DNA of 64,000 nucleotides from Medicago truncatula. Its lineage: Eukaryota; Streptophyta; Magnoliopsida; Fabales; Fabaceae. Numbering within the stretch: the stretch's first letter is position 1; the number at the start of each line of letters is the position of its first letter. The stretch spans positions 47,070,255 through 47,134,254 of the forward strand of contig NC_053048.1 in the NCBI RefSeq assembly GCF_003473485.1, read 5' to 3'. Under the pieces are notes generated by a model. That model made no database searches and had not been told where the DNA came from. It saw nothing but the letters and a program-made list of their open reading frames with translations. The translations under genes and the position numbers were made by a program. Shown piece by piece: positions 24,115 to 35,574 of the stretch.

Positions 24115-24940
24115 TCAGCGACGAAACTAGCATAAATTTTATTTTATGCAGCGGCCAAATTTAAAAAATAAAATAAAATATATTTAAAATCAACATATTA
24201 AATTTAAAGAAAAATTTAATTATAGTCTAATAAATTATAACTTTTTAAGTTTCGTTACTACAAAAAAATTATTCAATCCTTACCTAAACAATGAGTGTTT
24301 TTGGTCATTTAATCTTGATAAGAGTAAATTAAGAACTAAAATTAAATAAACTATTAGGAACTTAACTTAAAAATCGAGAATGTTCTATAGACTAAAACCA
24401 AATTTAACCCTAAACTTAACTAATATGTTAAAAAAAACACAATAATTTTTACTTACATGAAATGTAAATAAAAGCAATAACAAAGAAAATAAAAATTGAC
24501 AATAACTATTTAAAAAAGTTGGGCTCAACATGTTTTAAAAAGTTAATTTTCTTCAGAATTGATTGCATACTAAATAGACTAATAATGTCTTTTTCAATGT
24601 AAACAAATAAATTATTTGCAACAAAAAAAAAACTCATTATATGTTTAATTTGTTTCACTATTGTTTTGACAATTTTTATTCTTCCAAAAGTTTTCTCCAA
24701 ATTTGTTATTGAGACCGAAAGTGTTGAACTAATACAAATAAAAATCTATCAATATCCCGTAGTAATTTCTTAAATTTCTTATTTATGTTAATTTTTAACA
24801 AATAAATTTATTTGGGGTAGCTAAATATTTTTTATTTGGGATAGCTAAATATAAAAACATACCAACATATTCAAGAACAATATTTTTTTTGGGGTAGCCA
24901 TGGCTACCTCATGCTAATGAAGGGAACCGCCCCTGCGTGT
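24115..24940. mobile_element. Dispersed repeat upstream of DAPF
   Basis: This is a longer relative of the repeat at 18826-19235, in the same orientation and with the same ordered motifs, ending in ggggtagccatggctacc and gggaaccgcccctg. The DAPF gene is thus bracketed by one copy upstream and one in its last intron. No coding sequence is visible. Confidence 0.5.
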
Positions 24941-25472
24941 GTTAAATTATATACCACCTCTATGAGTGACATAGGTCATAAGGTAGAATATTTATGTTTG
25001 TTACAAAGAAAAAACAATAATATCTCAAACAGAAACCTAAAGCTCAATATGGTTAATCTATAGGAACCAGTTCAACGCAGTTACGTTTTCTTGCAACAGA
25101 AAATATATTTGATACACACAAAAACTAACACAAGGTTGAATTGTAACGTATTTTTGTTCTTTAGTCTCATATACACTAAGCAAAACTGCACTTATTCTGT
25201 CAAATTCTAATTATGAAATGTCCAAATAATGTGTCTCTACAATATAGGTCCAAAAATAGACCAAAATCAATTAACAATTAGAGAAGTGGATATTAATGAT
25301 AGAATGGAAAACAACATCCCTATAAACTAGGAGAGGTTAACAGACTAAACCACTTCTGAATTGGAATATAAAAACAATGTCACATTTATTTTCAAAATCT
25401 TATATGTTATTCACTTTTGTCTTGTAAGTAATTTACCTAATATTAGCAGCATACCTGAATAGCTAGCTAAAT

Positions 25473-26313
25473 ATGATTTCTTCCAAAAATGAGGTAAGTG
25501 ATTCTTCATTTCTTGTATTGATTTTCTCCCTAAACGGATTATATTGTCTCTTTTATTTGTGTTCCAGTTAATAACTCATTCAATTTGCATTTTTAGATGT
25601 TCCACACATATGTTTTTTAATTGACTTAACTATATGTTTTTTAATGATAGAGCATTGAGGAGATCAAACACAAGCTTCTCCGTACAAGGCTTGAACTAAT
25701 ATCGACAAAAATGGAATCCAGTGCTGAGATAAAGAAATATGAAGAAACTGTTGATCATTTATACAAGCTATTACAGAGAGCTTGCCAAGAAAGAGATGAA
25801 GCAAGAGATCAACTTCAATTGTTAATAAGAAATTTTCAGCCATCTACACAAGCTAAGACATATAGTACTATTCCACAACTTGATCATCCAAAGCAACAAC
25901 TTTCATGTGATTTATCTTTGTCTAGCCTCCAATCAAATAATGAGAAGAAAATTTCCTCAATGAATTCATCTAACACAAGAATAGTTGAATCATGCAACAT
26001 GGCCTTAAAAAAGCAAAAAATTCATCAAAACAAATTTGGAATAGTAAATGCAAATATTGATGATGTTGCTTCCTCTAGCCTTTCACTTCATAGCATCAAC
26101 AAGGAGAATTATTTATCTAACAATATTTATGATAAGGAAAGTGTTGTTCCAACTTCTTTGAGTTTAGCATTTCCTTCGAGTTCTAATGGACCTTCTCATA
26201 TGCGTCATAGTTCTGGTTCTGGTTTATTAGTGAAGAATGAACCAATGTCGTATATGGAATCAAATGGGATCCAAAATCATACAATAGCAGGAAAAAAGAG
26301 AAAGTTTTTATAA
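25473..26313 (+). CDS. DUF1635 family protein (two exons)
   Basis: Exon 1 (25473-25493) encodes seven residues, MISSKNE, and is preceded by an in-frame stop at 25464-25466. The donor is GAG|GTAAGTG. Exon 2 begins at 25651 after ...gatag and runs to the stop at 26311-26313, giving 227 aa. The N-terminal 75 residues are a predicted helical coiled coil with the DUF1635 signature: a KHKLLRTRLEL segment, then HLYKLLQRACQERDEARDQL. The rest is low-complexity and Ser/Asn-rich, and the C-terminus GKKRKFL could be a nuclear signal. DUF1635 is plant-specific and has no established biochemical role that I know of. The very short first exon is the least certain part of the model. Confidence 0.85.
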
Positions 26314-28394
26314 GGCTGCTCAAAGTTTTTTTTATTTGAATTAAATGTGAGATGAAGATATATAGCCAACTTTATGTGTAGATTTAGCATCTCTAGGTTG
26401 CAATTGCATTGCCTTTTTATATTGTGTATCTATTCCCTTATTATTTTGTTCTTTTTTATCCATCAAATATTTGAATTGAATACTGAAGAAGAAAAACAAT
26501 GGTAAACTTGGCATACTTTTTGTAGTCACGTATGCAGTTTTTCATTATTTATGATGATTTGAAGCTAGATGTTACTCTTCATATCTCAGCATATATTCAA
26601 AGTGGACTTTGGAACCATGCAGTTGGAATTTTCCTTGAGTGAAAAGATATTAGTAATTAAGTCATGCTGATAAAGGTTTTCCCTGAAAAGCTCTTATTAC
26701 TCAAAAATCTTAAGCATGAAATTTTTTACTTTTATTTTTCTATTGCTATATTAATTCTTCATTTGTTTTGAAAGAGCATTGTTTCATTTTGCTATTACAA
26801 ACAACCAGAAAATGAGGCAACAGTAGGAAGGATTTTTTTTCTACCCTCTAAATTTTAATTGAGGAGGGGAGTCTCAGATCAGAGGTGAGTAAAGTTTGTC
26901 GAGGATTGTTTTAGCCAAAATTTGAACTTGGATTCTACTAAAAAAATATTCATCAACTCAAAATTGATTAACAATTTTTGTTCGATCACTTTGTTATTCT
27001 CTCCGTTTCAAAATACATGTCCAATTTTTGCAATGTGCGCTATTCACTTGACTTACTTTGACCATACTTTTTAACTAATGTATAAATACAAATATTAGCA
27101 TGTAAGATGTTGTTTGATTTGTCTCGACAAATATTTTCAAAATAGTAAATTTTTATAATTTTTACTTTAGATAATTAAAGATATTAACGGTCAAAATTGT
27201 GCATTTGCATGTGTGAAGTAGTTGACTTGAACATGTATTTTGAAACGAGGGAGTAGAATTTAAGATATGATCGAATGGAATCGAACGAGATAACAATCAT
27301 TTCTAAAAATCCGAGTTTTGAGGGAGAACTTGATGGATCATCACTTTGGTTTTGGAAACCACACAAGTGGCTTAAACACCATATTTTATCTCAAAACATT
27401 ATGAATCAAATATATTGGTTATCTCACTAATATGAGTCGTCTCACCTATATGATGTAAGCTCGAATCCACATACTAGTCATCTCACTAATACGACTCATC
27501 TCACTTATGTGTTATAATCTCAACTCCACGGGTTTGAACACAAGTTTATGACATTCATTGCTATAATTTTTTCGACTACAACAATTAAAGAATTTGAGAA
27601 AAATATTATACACATAAATATATTTAAGTTATCCATGCTCAATCATTTTAAAAAGGTCTCACTTAAAAATTTGTTAGTAAGCCTTGAAATATGTTGGATC
27701 AAGCCCTCGTATGGTCCAACCCACCACAAACTAAAGTTGGTCATTATTTTTCTCACCCTATGAGTTTTTCGCGCGCCTTATTCGGATTTTAAAATCTGAA
27801 ATATTGCAACGTGTTTTTGGAGGTTTTATGTGGTTTTTATACTTTTTGGATTATAAAATTCGAACTACATAGTGCGCATGAGAACCTATAATGCAAAAGG
27901 AGACAATCAATAAGGTTGAGTGAGTTAGACACTTGAATTCGTCAACCCATTGAGTTCTAATTGGGTTGTGCCAACTTGCCAGACTACATTGTTGAAAAAT
28001 GTTTTTATTTAACCTATGTGTTTTTAATAATAATCTACGTTTTTATATTTAGAAATATTTTAGTGGTCAATCTACCATTTTTTTCGTTTCAAAATATTCA
28101 ATTTATTAATTTTCTTATTTTTGGATCTTTTAGCAGCAGACTTTAGTTGATCAATCCGTTAACCTAAGCGTGAAAGAGAAAGGTTTGATATATTTTCTTT
28201 GACAGATCAATTGGTCATCCTTGCTAATTTTAGCATTGCAAGTGACAGGAACGAAGGAGGTTCCATGATCGATAGAAGTTAGAACATGGCAAGAATAGAG
28301 ACAGTGAGAGATAGCTTCAATTTGAAAGGTAAAGGAAACCAATTTAAAAAAATAAATATAGAATTAAAAATAAATATATGAACAAATCATTTAG
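26314..28394. other. Intergenic with one MITE
   Basis: The first 250 bp should hold the 3' UTR of the DUF1635 gene. A MITE occupies 26999-27256. Otherwise there are only short frames without recognisable domains. Near 27415-27525 an imprecise duplication of catactagtcatctcactaa-type sequence is visible. Confidence 0.4.
26999..27256. mobile_element. Stowaway-like MITE (ctccgtttcaaaa type)
   Basis: The ends are ctctccgtttcaaaatacatg and the inverse catgtattttgaaacgagggag. Its interior (tttgaccata, ctaatgtataaa, taagatgt, gtctcgacaaatattttcaa) matches the interior of the older MITE at 2872-3058, so both belong to one family. Confidence 0.7.
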
Positions 28395-29725
28395 CGTTAT
28401 TTAATGTGGAGTTTAACATGGGAAAGGAGAATTGCTTCCGACCATGGTAAAGTTTTTTTTTTTTTTTTTACAATGAGATTAAAGAGGAACACATGATTTA
28501 TGATAGCATGTTCACACGGTGGGGTTTAGTATGGGAAATGAGAGTTGTTTTCGACCATGGAAAAGTTATTTTTGTCCATTAGATCAAATGAGAAACACAT
28601 TCTTATCATGATCTATCAACACTTGATTATTTTTTTCCACTACGATTCTCTTTCAACCATCCTATTCTTTCACCATGGTTCCATTGTTGATAGATCATGA
28701 TAAGAATGTGTTTCTCATTTGATCTAATGGACAAAAACAACTTTCTCATGGTGGGAAACAACTCCCATTTCCCATGCTAAACTCCAGTCCACACCATATC
28801 ATCCATCAGCATTCTCTCACCTCCATCCTTCATTCCCCCACCCATGCACTCACCCACCATCACCACACTGTTTTCTCTTCTGATTTAATCTCCTGATTTA
28901 AATCTAGTTAACATGTTTGATTTTTTTTTTTAATACAAAATATGTTTGATTCTTATGAATAAAACTCCCCTCTTCTAATTTAGTCTCCAATTTCAAATCT
29001 AATTACTAATTAACCTTCATCACAATCTTTGGCGAGTCCCATCTCCCAAACAGTTGTTGAACTCCCTTTTTTGGTGATTTCACTGAAGAAAGAGTTGAAT
29101 CTATAAACAAATGAAAAGGAGTCAAGGTTTTGAAAAAAACTGAAGCTTTTTAAGATTCTTATTATTTTAGTCACGCTTTTTAAGATTCTTAAAAGGAACC
29201 AAATTAAAGGAAAATCATGCAAATATTTTTTTTGTTACAGGCAAATTGTGTTAAAAAGATAAACCTAATGGAACGCGCATCACAAAGCTTTAAGATTGGG
29301 AAGTTTCTGTCATCAAAAATCAAGGAAAGAATAAAAGTAAGAAAATTCTACTATAATATATTATTATTGACAATGAATGCTCTTTCTTTCCAATTTCATT
29401 ATGGGGTGGATGTTTGAAACAACATATCTCCATTTTCTCAAGTTTCTGGATTGAGTTTTCTATTTTAAATTAAAAATATAATTTTTTTTGAACATTAAAA
29501 TTCATGTAAGTTCTGATTTAGAAGAAGAAGAAAAAATCATGTAAGTTTTAAGATGAATGTGTGGTGGAGCAAGGAAGGAGATGGGTTTGTAGAGGGCGGG
29601 TGGGTGTTAGATTTAATACTGAGAATCTATGATAAAAATATGTTATTTAATTAATTTAATGGTCTAAATCTACTTTCCCATGGTGAGAAACAATTATCAT
29701 TTCCCATGCTAAACTCCACCTACTC
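28395..29725. mobile_element. TIR element containing a strong inverted repeat
   Basis: The outer ends are inverted: gtggagtttaacatgggaaa on the left and tttcccatgctaaactccac on the right (about 29697-29716). Between them lies a second, more perfect inverted repeat (28500-28803) built from the same gggaaa/taaactcc sequence. No transposase frame is seen. Confidence 0.6.
28500..28803. repeat. Near-perfect inverted repeat, hairpin-forming
   Basis: Two arms of about 115-120 bp are separated by about 65 bp. The inner 48 bp of each arm (gtccattagatcaaatgaga through tctatcaaca) are exact reverse complements. The outer part is imperfect (cacggtggggttta against taaactccagtccac). A transcript through this region would fold into a long hairpin, a possible source of small RNAs. 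Confidence 0.85.
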
Positions 29726-29761
29726 CTTAATATGAAAATTTCATCCTACAGCCAGCTTTTA

Positions 29762-30380
29762 GGGTCTGTTTGGTAACACCCAAAAAAGAGCTTTTAGCTC
29801 TTAGCTTATAGCTTATAAGCTTGTTTGACAGAAAAAGCTATGTTTGGTAACACTTTTTCACCATGAGCTTATAACTTATTTCACGAGCTTATAAGCTATT
29901 TTTCAGAAGCTATTCCAAGTAGCGTTTGAGCTTATAGCTTATAGCTTCTCACTTTTTCTTTCAATTTTACCCTTATTATTTCATTTTTATCCATTACAAT
30001 TTTTATAATAAGCTACGTAATAAAGACTATTATCCCTTTATTTCAATTTTTGTATATATATCAGCTGACCTTTTTTTTTTTTTTTTGAAAAAATATATAC
30101 CTTCATTTTTTTTTTACGAAACAAAATACTATTACTCTATTAGTGTTAATTTTATTTTTTTGAGGTAAATATTTTTTTAAAAGAAAAATTAGTTTACAAA
30201 ATTACAAATACTTAAGTATTAATTGATATAATTTTTATTATGAATTAAGAATACCCTTTATATCATTTTATATTTATCAGCTAGTTGAACCGTTATTTTT
30301 ACCAAACACTTCAATTAGTTTATCAGTTAAAAGCTATCAACTAGCTTATCAATTATCTGCTATTTTTACCAAACAGAGTC
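29762..30380. mobile_element. Tourist-like MITE, TTA target site
   Basis: The left end is gggtctgtttggtaac and the right end ttaccaaacagagtc, inverted. TTA flanks both sides (29759-29761 and 30381-30383), as in PIF/Harbinger-derived Tourist elements. The subterminal region is rich in agcttataagct repeats. There is no coding content. Confidence 0.7.
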
Positions 30381-30424
30381 TTAGTCTTCAATAAATTTTA
30401 AAGAATGGTGAGGTCTTTGTTGGT

Positions 30425-32515
30425 GTCTTGTCCTTGTAACCTCATTGGGATGAATATTTTTATTTAACATATATAAACCTCACTAACAACCCTCTAATTT
30501 TTAATGAGTAAATAGTGAATTTCCCCCATAAAATTGTAGGTTTCGTCAATTATCCTCTTAAAATTAACAAAACTTCAATTATCCCCCTGAAATTGCATAA
30601 CGTTAATCAATTTACCCCTTCCGTCAAATTTTTCTGTTAAATGTTTACGGTTATGATCAAATACCCCCTTGAAATTTTGCTCTTATGTGCAAAATGCCCC
30701 TAAACTTGATTTTTTTTTTTTTATCCTTGACTCAAAAGATATTAAAGGCAAACAATTAACAATTATTGATCATATAAATCTTTACGGAATGTATGTTTAT
30801 GCAGCTATTGGTCATATAAATCTTTATGGAAGGTATGTTACTCTCATGTGTTTTAAATATATACATATTTAGAAGACTTTTTTTTAACACAAGTTGGTAA
30901 TTATGTTAGAGTATACAGTCATAAAGTACACAAGTCTTTGATAATTGTGTGTCCATAAAGAAAATTAATAGATTAATATCTGCAGAAGGAAGAAGAAACA
31001 AGGCTTAGGTTTGTGAATTTGCAACTTAATTAATGATATAATTTTTATAATGCAGGAAATGTCATATCTATTAGCTGCAACATGTTAAATAGATTATGTC
31101 ATAGACCTTCTGCATGAAGCCGGTATATCACATTGTACTACAAAGTTATGTGATAGATATCAATTTTCTGCTGCTATGGCATTCTTGTCTTGATTTATTT
31201 CAACAGCTTGATATCTTTTTAATGTTTGATTTTTAGTTTTACCTTCTTTGTAAAAAAATTATATTGCTCTTATCGATAAATATGAAATATGAATGAAAAG
31301 GTTGCACATGACAAAAACATGATTTCTTTGGCATATATTCATTCATTTTCTTGTTAATATAATTTTTATGACAATAGGTACAATATACTACTTGAAGAAC
31401 TAAATGTATGATTTTTGGTGAGAAAAAAAATCTAAATTTTTAAGTTTAGAGGGCATTTTGCACATAAGTGCAAAATTTCAGGGAATATTTGATCATAACC
31501 GTAAACAATTAACAGAAAAATTTGACGGAGGGATAAATTGATTAACGTTATGCAATTTCATGGGGGGTAATTGAAGTTTTATTAATTTGAGTAATTGACG
31601 AAACTTACAATTTCAGGGGAAAAATGGACTATTTACTCAATTTTTAATTAACCTCCCTTTTCATTTAACACCGTTGGTCTCTGTTAATTAACTTCTCCAA
31701 TTTCACTCTCCCTCACATTCTGTGTTATGATTTATGTGAAAGCTCATTTGACTCAATTTCCTCTTCAATCTCTTCCCTTCCTTTGAACATAACTACACTC
31801 AAATTCCTGAATTTTTTTCACACAATTCCCTATTCGGATCTCCCCCAAACACCATGAATTCTCTCACAAACATTCCATAGTTAACGAGTTTCAATAAACT
31901 AACCGCTTCAATCCCAAAACTACCATTGAATTTGCTAGAATTCACAATCAAAGCCAATTATATATCTCAATTTGCAAGAACAGTCTTTGTTGACCATTGA
32001 TTTGAAAGTTGTGTCCAATTTTCTTATGTATTTCCCTTACCGCAGCTCTAATATGGAAATTGGTTTTTTTTCCTTTCTTCTTGCTATTCCTGGTGTTTGT
32101 AGTTTGGAAATTGGAATAAATTCATTTTTTTTTTGTTTCGCTGTTGAGAATTTTGGGCTAAGAAATATGAATTGTATCTCTTCACATTCTACAGAATACT
32201 TTCATCAGGTGTAAATCAAATAAAGGACTTAATTGTCTGTCAGCAAATTAACGGTTAATTAAAATAAAATTTCGGTGAATGCATTTGCAACAGTGGAAGA
32301 AGATTGCCCAGTAGTATGGTGGATAAAAGAGAATGTGAGTGTGGGGATGAGTGAAATTAGAGGAGTTATTTAACGGAGACTAACAGCGTTAGATACAGAG
32401 GGAGGTGCTTGTCCATTTAGACAACAAATAAGGGAGGTTAATGTTTAATTAAAAACTAGAGGGGATGTTAGTGTCATATAAGAATACCTTAAGGGAGGTG
32501 ACTGTAATTTCCCCT
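30425..32515. mobile_element. Long-TIR element interrupted in its left arm
   Basis: The right arm (about 32320-32515: gtgaaattagagg...ggagactaacagcg...gggaggttaatg...gggaggtgactgtaat) has its inverse split on the left. The outer left part is at about 30425-30505 and the inner part at about 31649-31735 (aacctccctt, gttggtctctgtta, atttcactctccctcacattct). The split is exactly at the insertion of the element 30506-31638. A plus-strand frame of 80 aa inside (31972-32214) shows no known domain. Confidence 0.6.
30506..31638. mobile_element. Long-TIR element, copy 2, with 10-bp target duplication
   Basis: Terminal inverted repeats of about 200 bp start gagtaaatagt and contain aattacccc-like, taacgttaatcaattta, ccgtcaaatttttctgtta and atgtgcaaaatg blocks. 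The directly repeated flank aatttttaat occurs at 30496-30505 and 31639-31648. A 9-10 bp duplication with long TIRs and no transposase fits a non-autonomous Mutator-like element. It interrupts the left arm of the element 30425-32515. Confidence 0.8.
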
Positions 32516-32654
32516 AAAAAATAAATAAAAATTATTGCTAAAAAAAGTATATAAAGTTTTAAATTTGTATTTACCATAAAAAAAAGGTCGAAATCATTTT
32601 TAAAAGAAGAATTCAATGCATTTTTTTGAGAATCAAATGAGTAATATACGATAT

Positions 32655-33245
32655 TAGGTCCGTTTGTTTCAGCTTTAAAAAAAATAAATTAAGTTAAAAG
32701 AATTTAAAGATTTTTTTATATTTTCAAAAAAATCTGAAGCTATTTTTGTTTGTTTACTATCATTGAAATCATTTTTTTTTTAATTTTTAGAGATTATATT
32801 TTAGAGATTTTATGAAAAATCAGAATCTACTGTAATAAAAAAATTAAACAAATAATTTAGTTTGTTTGGATACAACTATATAAAAAGGGTTTTTTGTTAC
32901 AAAATTAGTTCAATATTTTAAAACATATTTTCCCTCTCCTCTGGAAAAAAAATATATATATATTTTGAGAAGCTGTTTTTAACAGCTTCTTATTTGAAGT
33001 TGTTTTTAGATACTGATTTTTTCGAAAAATCGTGATAAACAGATGCAACATTCTTAAAAGTGATTATACTTTTTTAAAAAATAATTTTTTCTTAAAAAGT
33101 TATAACAAACGGGCTCTTACGTTTTGAGGCTAAAAATATTTTTTTTTAACAAATTAGATTTTTTAAAAATCTAAAACAAATACTAAAAAAATTAAAGTTA
33201 AGGTGATTTTTAGTTAAAAAAATAAATCCAAAATAAACGGGCCCA
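32655..33245. mobile_element. MITE with ggcccgttt-type ends, apparently nested
   Basis: The left end ggtccgtttgtttcagc and right end aaataaacgggccc are inverted. A second pair, gtttgtttggatac (about 32869) and ataacaaacgggctc (about 33115), lies inside, suggesting one related MITE inside another. The sequence is extremely AT-rich, so borders are approximate. Confidence 0.5.
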
Positions 33246-33483
33246 TTATATGATAAAAATGTTGGGCACTTACCGGAAACAAAATGTTGTTTGTACTACA
33301 TAGTACCATCTGAGCTGTACACCATTCGCTGATGGTAAAACATAACTAAACGTCCTAGTTTAGAAAAAGAAAATGTTGGGCACTTACCATAAACAAATGT
33401 TGTTTGTACAAATGTCGTTTTTAAGAATAACACGAGCCTCGAAAATGTAAATATTTACTTTTTTCTTTACAAAAGAAAATGTT

Positions 33484-34895
33484 ATACTCCATCCATCCTT
33501 TGATATAGTCACCTGTACTCCATCCATCCTTTGATGTAGTCACCTATTATCGGTTAAATTACATTTTTTGTCCCTTATCTATTTAATTGAATTTGGTTTG
33601 GCCCATCAACTAAATTTTGATTTATTTTGATCACTTAACTTTCTCTTTTGGATTATTTTGATCCCTTAACTTTCTCTCTGTTATACATCTTGGTCATTTC
33701 CGTTAAATTTAATTAAAAAAACGTTAGGGTTTATAACTCAGCAACAACACCATCAACAACAACAAAAAAAAAAACCCAGAAACTCATAAAATTCATACAC
33801 AAACCCAGAACTTCATAAACAAAAAGAAATTCAAATTTTATAACAAAAACCATAAACAAGAAAAATCATTTCTAACTCATCTTCCAATTATATTTTCCAT
33901 ACAAATTCCAAAAGCATAAACAAAAATCATCATCATCTTTCAACTCTCAATAATCATAACCCAAAACCATAATTCCAAAGACCAAATAGAAAAATAACAA
34001 ATGAGGCACACAAATCGCACCACATCCATGACAGCAAACATAGGAAAACAACAAACACAGCAAACCGCACACAGATCACACTCTCAATAATCATAACACA
34101 GCAAACATATCAATTGGGGAAAACAAATCGATTATGGTTCTTAAATTGGGGAAAATGGAAAAACGATTAGGGTTCCAGAATTGGGGAAAACGAATTCAAC
34201 AATTTACGATTTGAGAAAGAAATTGCTGGAATTGTTGGAATTGTTGTTGCTTAAATGATTTGATGAAATTGTTGTTGTTGAAATTGAGATTGGTTATTTA
34301 TGGTTGTTGAAAAGAGAAGAGAAGAAAAGAGATTATTTTTTTTTGCTGTGAGAAGATGAAGATCTGGAAAATGTGAAACAAATCTTGAAATTTTAATGAA
34401 GAAGTTGAAGATAAGGAAAAAATATAATAAAATTTTTAGAGCCAATGTTATAATGACATGTGTATAGCAATTAATATTTTTTTTTGTTAAACCCTAACGT
34501 TTTTAATTAAATTTAATGGAAATGACCAAAACGTGTAACAAAAGAAAGTTAAGGGACCAAAATAAATCAAAATTTAGTTAAGGGACCAAACCGAAACCAA
34601 TTAAATATTTAAGGGACCAAAAAGGTAATTTAGCCCCTGTTATCTTTTTCACATTTTTTAAGAAAAGTTGTCGGTGTAATTAATGTGTCTGTTTTGATTG
34701 TTAATATTACAAAATTGTCATTTGTTTGTATGTGTATTAAATTTGACTTTTCATATTTCAAGATAAGATAGTAGTATTAATTAGGGCTATGTTTATGAAA
34801 AAAAATAATAAATATATCTAATAATTTAAAAAGTGATTTGCATTTAGGGATAAAAATAAAATCAGATGGTGCTTAGTTATAAGGATAGAGGGAGT
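33484..34895. mobile_element. Stowaway-like MITE split by a Mutator-like element
   Basis: The left end actccatccatcctttgatgta appears twice in tandem (about 33486 and 33519). The right end ataaggatagagggagta lies near 34880-34897. Continuity across the gap is seen when the insertion 33552-34635 is removed: gtcacctattatc joins ...ctttttcacatttttt. Confidence 0.5.
33552..34635. mobile_element. Mutator-like non-autonomous element, long TIRs
   Basis: TIRs of about 190 bp begin ggttaaattac (left) and, inverted, ggctaaattacc (right). They contain agggaccaaaa, aagttaagggacc, aatttaatggaaatgacca and aaaccctaacgtttt blocks. The flanks are cctattatc (33543-33551) and cctgttatc (34636-34644), a 9-bp target duplication with one mismatch, typical of Mutator-like elements. 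The middle has no coding frame of note. Confidence 0.8.
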
Positions 34896-34995
34896 ATCAT
34901 ATAATACTCGTTCACAACCATCTGAGAATCCATCACAAAAATTACTCGCTGAAGTCCCAAATATATCTCTAGCCACTTAATGAAAACTCTTAACC

Positions 34996-35402
34996 TTTGT
35001 TTGCAGGTTTCGAGAGTGGATGGTTTTGAGGGAAAGAAAATATAGGAGAAAAATATTAAAAAATCTTTTACAATTTTTTAAAAAGTATTTTTTTTAGAAT
35101 ACTAATTATTATTGTTTATGATTCACATTCCTTAAAAAAAAAGTTTATGATTAACATATTTTTAATTTTAAAAATATTATAACAATATAAATTGAATTTG
35201 AGAAATTTATAAAAAATTCTTTAAAACTCTCTTCCAATATAACGTTTGAGTGCATCAAACTAGTAGTAGGATTTTGTATTATGAATAAAGATGAAGCCAT
35301 TAAAGCCCTAATCTCTCGAAGTTTTTTATTACATCCACTTGCTTCTTCCTTCATTTTTTTCAAAATCATTCATTCCCTCAAACTTGCAAACAAAACATTA
35401 GA
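34996..35402. mobile_element. MITE with tttgtttgcagg-type ends
   Basis: The left end (tttgtttgcaggtttcgaga, then ttttgagggaa) and right end (ttccctcaaacttgcaaacaaa) are inverted. Overlapping open frames on both strands inside it are products of this symmetry rather than genes. Confidence 0.55.
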
Positions 35403-35529
35403 GTCTATTTGGGAGGGGAATCATAGAGGGGATAAAAGGATCATATATAAAAATGTTTCAAAAAAATGAATAAAGTGTAATTGAATTTATATGGTCATAT
35501 ATCATAGTATTTTTTTGGATTTTTTAAAT

Positions 35530-35534
<5 letters not shown>

Positions 35535-35571
<37 letters not shown>
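35535..35571. repeat. (AT)n microsatellite
   Basis: An uninterrupted run of about 18-19 AT dinucleotides. Confidence 0.9.
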
Positions 35572-35574
<3 letters not shown>

